Shown here: piece after piece, positions 51,786 through 54,981 of the stretch | How positions within the stretch are numbered: position 1 is the first letter of the stretch | Layout: each line of letters opens with the position of its first letter | Made by a program: the position numbers and the translations under genes | Source: Selenomonas bovis DSM 23594 | GTDB taxonomy: Bacteria > Bacillota > Negativicutes > Selenomonadales > Selenomonadaceae | Direction: 5' to 3' | DNA: 54,981 nucleotides | NCBI RefSeq assembly: GCF_000381005.1 | Contig: NZ_KB908383.1 | Coordinates: 1-54,981, forward strand | The notes under the pieces: model-generated | Told to the model about the DNA's origin: nothing | Databases searched by the model: none | What the model saw: only the letters and a program-made list of their open reading frames with translations

Positions 51786-54338
51786 TTGCGTTTGTATATT
51801 GCCGAGAAGCCGAGCATGGGGCGGGAGATCGCGAAGTGCCTGAAGGGGCCGGTCGCGCGCCATGACGGCTATCTCGTGACCGGCGAGGGCATCGTGACGT
51901 GGCTCTTCGGTCACATCCTGCGCCAGGCGGAGCCACAGGAGTACGATGCGCGCTACAAGCGGTGGCGCGCAGAGGATCTGCCCATCTTGCCGCAGGCGTG
52001 GAAGCTCTATGTCGCGAAGGGCAGCGAGAAGCAGTTCGCCGTCGTGAAAAATCTCATCGCCAAGGCAGACGAGATCGTCCATGCGGGCGACCCGGACCGC
52101 GAGGGCCAGCTGCTCGTCGACGAGGTACTCGACTATCTTGGCAACGAGAAGCCCGTGAAGCGCATCCTGCTCAACGCACTCGACGAAAAGAGTATCAAGA
52201 GCGCGAACGCGCACCTGCGCGACAATGCGGCGTTCTATCCGCTCAAGCAGTCGGCGCTCGCTCGCGCCCGCGCGGACTGGCTCATCGGCATGAATCTCTC
52301 GCGCGCCTACACGCTCGCGGCGCGGCGCGCGGGCCACGCGCGGCTCGTGCTGCCCGTCGGCCGCGTCAAGACGCCGACGCTCGCGCTCGTCGTGCGGCGC
52401 GAGCGGGAGATCGAGCATTTCAAGCCCGTCGATTACTACACGATCAAGGCGACGTTCGCGCATGCGAACGGCAGCTTCATCGCGCAGTGGAAGCCGCGCG
52501 ACACCATCGCGGGGCTCGACAGCGAGAACCGCCTCATCGACAAGGCGGTGGCGGAGCAGATGCTCCATACGTTTTCCGAAGCGCCGCGTGAGGGCACCGT
52601 CACGGGCTACACGCGCGCGAAGAAGCAGGAGAGCGCGCCGTTGCCCTTTTCCCTCTCGAGTCTGCAGGTGCTCGCGGGCAAGCGGTTCGGCTACGAGCCA
52701 CAGCTCGTGCTCGATACGGCGCAGAAGCTCTACGAGAAGAAGCTCACGACGTACCCGCGCTCGGACTGCGAGTATCTGCCGCTCAACCAGTTCGGCGAGG
52801 TGAAGACCATCCTCGCGAATCTGCGGCAGGCGGAGGGGACGGAGCTTGCGGCCTGGGCAGCGGGCGCGGACCCGGCGCGCAAGAGCCGCGCCTGGAACGA
52901 TAAGAAAATCTCCGCGCACCATGCCATCATCCCGACGACAGTGCGCGTGAACCCGGAGACGCTACCCGCGACGGAGCGCAACCTCTACACGCTCATCGCG
53001 CGCGGCTACCTCGCGCAGTTCTACCCGAACCATGTCTACGACCAGACAAAGGTCGAGGTCACCTATAAAGACGAGCTCTTCACCGCGAGCGGCCGCACGG
53101 AGCGCGATCCCGGCTGGAAGGTCATGTACCAGGCGAAAGCGCGGCAGGCCGCAGGCGAGGAGAAAGACGAGGCGGAGGAAAAGCGCGAGGCGGATGAGAC
53201 AGACGGTACGCTGCCCGCGATGAAGAAGGGCGACGGCGTCACCTACACGCAGGGCGAGATCAAGCAGAGCGTCACGAAGCCGCCCACGCGCTTCACGCCT
53301 GCGACGCTGCTCGCTGGCATGAAGGAAATCCATAAATACGTCAAAAATCCCGAGGCGAAGAAGCAGCTCAAGGATGTCTACGGCATCGGCACAGAGGCGA
53401 CGCGCGCGACCATCATCGACGATCTCATCAAGCGGCGCTTCCTGCGCCCGCATGGGAAGAAGAAATACCTCATCCCCGAGCCGTCCGCCTATCTGCTCAT
53501 CGACGCGCTGCCCGACGAGATGACGTACCCGGACTCCACAGCCATCTGGGAGGATCGCCTGCACTCGCTGTCGGAGGGCGAGGGCACGCTCGAGGAATTC
53601 CTCGCGGCGCAGATCGCGTTCACGAAAAAGCTCTGCGAAAAGGCGCTCGACCTCAAGCTGGAGGTCAAGGGCGAGAACGTCTGCCCGCGTTGCCACAAGG
53701 GCGTCCTCCAGCAGCGCAAGGGCAAGAACGGCATCTTCTGGGGCTGCAGCAACTACCCGCGCTGTCGCCTGACCTGCAGCGACAAGGACGGCAAGCCGGA
53801 TCTCGCGGAAGCCAAAGCGCGCGCAGCGGGCGGCTGGCAGGGCGCGGCAAGCGGCTGGCAGAGTGGCGCGGAGCGCGGAGACGCTGCGCCTGCCTCGCCG
53901 TGGCGCAGCGCGCGTGCTGCCGCCTACCAGGCCGGGCAGGGCGGTGCGGCGGCTGCTCAGCGGCAGGGGAGCGGTGCGGCCGCGCAGGCGCGCGGCGCGG
54001 CAAATGCCTCTTCGCAGCAGCCTGCCGCGGACACTTCCGCAGCCTCCGCCGCGCCGACGGCCGCCGACTGGGCGGAGCTCAACGACCTCTTCGGCCCGCC
54101 CGTCCCCTTCGCAGGCAAAGGGCGCGGCTACGGGGACAAGCCGAAATACTCCGCGAGCCCGCTCGAAAAGATGGCGCAGGAAAAAACGCCCGCGCCGGAC
54201 GCCGTCCTCTGCCCGCACTGCCGCGAGGGACACCTGCGGCGCGTGCGCGGCAAGAACGGCTACTTCTGGGGCTGCAGCAACTACCCGCGCTGCACCGCCA
54301 CCTTTGACGACAATCACGGAAAGCCGGCACTCGGCTGA
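51786..54338 (+). CDS. topB: DNA topoisomerase III with two C-terminal zinc ribbons
   Basis: This type IA topoisomerase of about 850 residues has the Toprim start LRLYIAEKPSMGREIA with the catalytic glutamate, HAGDPDREGQLL for metal binding, VGRVKTPTLALVV and the active tyrosine in LTTYPRSDCEYL. The C-terminus has two near-identical four-cysteine zinc ribbons (CPRCHKGVLQQ...GCSNYPRC and CPHCREGHLRR...GCSNYPRC), separated by about 140 residues of Ala/Gly/Gln-rich low-complexity linker. TTG 51786 matches relatives that begin MRLxIAEKPS; GTG 51777 and 51783 are alternatives. It relaxes and decatenates DNA during replication or recombination. Confidence 0.93.
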   Translation: MRLYIAEKPSMGREIAKCLKGPVARHDGYLVTGEGIVTWLFGHILRQAEPQEYDARYKRWRAEDLPILPQAWKLYVAKGSEKQFAVVKNLIAKADEIVHAGDPDREGQLLVDEVLDYLGNEKPVKRILLNALDEKSIKSANAHLRDNAAFYPLKQSALARARADWLIGMNLSRAYTLAARRAGHARLVLPVGRVKTPTLALVVRREREIEHFKPVDYYTIKATFAHANGSFIAQWKPRDTIAGLDSENRLIDKAVAEQMLHTFSEAPREGTVTGYTRAKKQESAPLPFSLSSLQVLAGKRFGYEPQLVLDTAQKLYEKKLTTYPRSDCEYLPLNQFGEVKTILANLRQAEGTELAAWAAGADPARKSRAWNDKKISAHHAIIPTTVRVNPETLPATERNLYTLIARGYLAQFYPNHVYDQTKVEVTYKDELFTASGRTERDPGWKVMYQAKARQAAGEEKDEAEEKREADETDGTLPAMKKGDGVTYTQGEIKQSVTKPPTRFTPATLLAGMKEIHKYVKNPEAKKQLKDVYGIGTEATRATIIDDLIKRRFLRPHGKKKYLIPEPSAYLLIDALPDEMTYPDSTAIWEDRLHSLSEGEGTLEEFLAAQIAFTKKLCEKALDLKLEVKGENVCPRCHKGVLQQRKGKNGIFWGCSNYPRCRLTCSDKDGKPDLAEAKARAAGGWQGAASGWQSGAERGDAAPASPWRSARAAAYQAGQGGAAAAQRQGSGAAAQARGAANASSQQPAADTSAASAAPTAADWAELNDLFGPPVPFAGKGRGYGDKPKYSASPLEKMAQEKTPAPDAVLCPHCREGHLRRVRGKNGYFWGCSNYPRCTATFDDNHGKPALG

Positions 54339-54360
54339 GGCGAAAGACTTGGGCTAGAGG

Positions 54361-54425
54361 GACACTCCTCCGCCATCGCTAGGGATGCTGCCGGCATCCC
54401 GCGCTGACGCCCCCTGAGGGGAAGG
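54361..54425. repeat. DUF559-associated repeat, left copy
   Basis: CTCCTCCGCCATCGCTAGGG...CCCCCTGAGGGGAAGG lies directly upstream of the DUF559 gene. It contains GGATGC/GGCATCC and CCCCTGAGGGG palindromes. Its reverse complement forms the left arm of the repeat at 41704-41874. Confidence 0.75.
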
Positions 54426-54442
54426 ATCAAGGAGGGAGTCAA

Positions 54443-54814
54443 ATGATTCATTATCGTCATGACCTTCACCAAAAGTCAAAGGCACTGCGCGCTCATATGA
54501 CCAAGGAGGAGCGCCTCCTTTGGTACCGCTTCCTCCATGATTATCCCATTCGGTTCCGCAGACAAAAACCGTTGGCAAACTACATCGTTGACTTTTATTG
54601 TGCGAAAGCGCGCTTGGCCGTAGAATTAGACGGAAGTCAACATTATGATGAAAGGGGCCTCCAATATGATGCGGAGCGAACGAAGGTCTTGGAGGGACGT
54701 GGCATCTATGTGTTGCGCTTTACGAATCTTGACGTTCATCGAAATTTCAGGGCGGTATGCGAACGGATTATACAGGTTGTGGAGGAACGATGCGGTCATC
54801 TTCCTCAAACATGA
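54443..54814 (+). CDS. DUF559 (Vsr-like) endonuclease-domain protein
   Basis: The 123-residue protein has the DUF559 pattern RAHMTKEERLLWYRFL, FRRQKPLANYIVDFYCAKARLAVELDGSQHYD and VLRFTNLDVHRNF. This is a small restriction-endonuclease-like fold related to Vsr mismatch nuclease; the Asp of IVDFYC and the Glu and Asp of VELDGSQH are the probable catalytic residues. ATG 54443 has AAGGAGGGAG. The gene stands alone between two copies of a repeat in the same orientation, which suggests that gene and repeat travel or work together. Its biochemical role in bacteria is unknown. Confidence 0.85.
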   Translation: MIHYRHDLHQKSKALRAHMTKEERLLWYRFLHDYPIRFRRQKPLANYIVDFYCAKARLAVELDGSQHYDERGLQYDAERTKVLEGRGIYVLRFTNLDVHRNFRAVCERIIQVVEERCGHLPQT

Positions 54815-54910
54815 GGAGCGGGCATCTTTTGTGTTTGCTGCTCAGCCTCTTCGGAGATGTCAGCAGGCAGGACAGGGAAATGTGCTGGAAAAAATCATTC
54901 GAGGCCAAAC

Positions 54911-54957
54911 ACCTCTTCCGCCATCGCTGCGCTCGGCACCTTCCCCTGAGGGGAAGG
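54911..54957. repeat. DUF559-associated repeat, right copy
   Basis: ACCTCTTCCGCCATCGCTGCGCTCGG followed by CACCTTCCCCTGAGGGGAAGG. It has the same orientation as the left copy and ends in a perfect CCTTCCCCTGAGGGGAAGG palindrome. It lies about 100 bases after the DUF559 stop; the bases between, and those to the window end, hold no supported gene. Confidence 0.75.
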
Positions 54958-54981
54958 CAGGGGTGTGGCAGGACAGGGAAA

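Noticed and set aside
52962-54317. 451-codon minus-strand open frame opposite topB
   Set aside because: Shadow of the topB coding frame, without start signals or motifs.

Overview
The window looks like chromosome of a Gram-negative Firmicute of the Selenomonas/Mitsuokella type (Negativicutes). The basis is a T-box leader in front of ileS, sigma-70/A type promoters, AGGAGG ribosome sites, TTG/GTG starts, an Amt-PII fusion and an atypical lysA. No rRNA or named marker is present, so the assignment is an inference.

Layout. (1) 1-163 is a short terminal-inverted-repeat element (MITE-like). (2) 253-6784 is a 2-aminoethylphosphonate (AEP) operon: a soluble alkaline-phosphatase-superfamily protein, phosphonopyruvate decarboxylase, a LicC-type nucleotidyltransferase, PEP mutase with its own N-terminal nucleotidyltransferase domain, and AEP transaminase. 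(3) 6785-20731 is a glycosyltransferase island. It holds a decayed GT2 remnant, GT2 proteins with TPR or StrF-like domains, two OGT/SPINDLY-type (GT41) proteins, an FkbM methyltransferase and an XRE-type regulator. None of these has a signal peptide or membrane segment, which suggests glycosylation of a cytoplasmic acceptor such as flagellin, although no flagellin gene is in view. (4) 20732-26558 is a graveyard and landing zone: an Rpn-like fragment, an ISLre2 fragment, an intact vapD with its own promoter and terminator, a decayed IS66 element with a 10-bp-periodic repeat, a small unknown gene and an IS256-family transposase. (5) 26559-39405 is a tightly packed operon: acyltransferase, FabZ-like, FabG-like, split transketolase pair 1, radical SAM, ACP, split transketolase pair 2, acyl ligase, LuxE, LuxC, a frameshifted AT-rich gene and a DegT-type sugar aminotransferase. 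This is the best candidate for an undescribed system: an acyl-ACP to aldehyde to ketol pathway that would supply an unusual glycan building block. (6) 39577-41151 is an AAA-ATPase/PD-(D/E)XK gene. (7) From 41161 onward the sequence is GC-rich housekeeping DNA: an isoleucine T-box, a nest of repeats inserted between the T-box and ileS, a CsoR-type repressor, an FAD oxidoreductase, an Amt-PII fusion, lysA (minus strand), a YkvA-like protein, topB and a DUF559 nuclease gene lying between copies of a repeat that also occurs in the ileS leader.

How it fits together. The phosphonate genes, glycosyltransferases, FkbM methyltransferase, LuxC/LuxE-transketolase operon and sugar aminotransferase can all be read as one accessory surface-glycan (possibly flagellin-glycan) locus. 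Its base composition is patchy (very AT-rich at 7057-10317 and 37100-38290) compared with the GC-rich core after 41950, which points to assembly by transfer and recombination. Assignments rest on motifs read by eye; no database search was possible.
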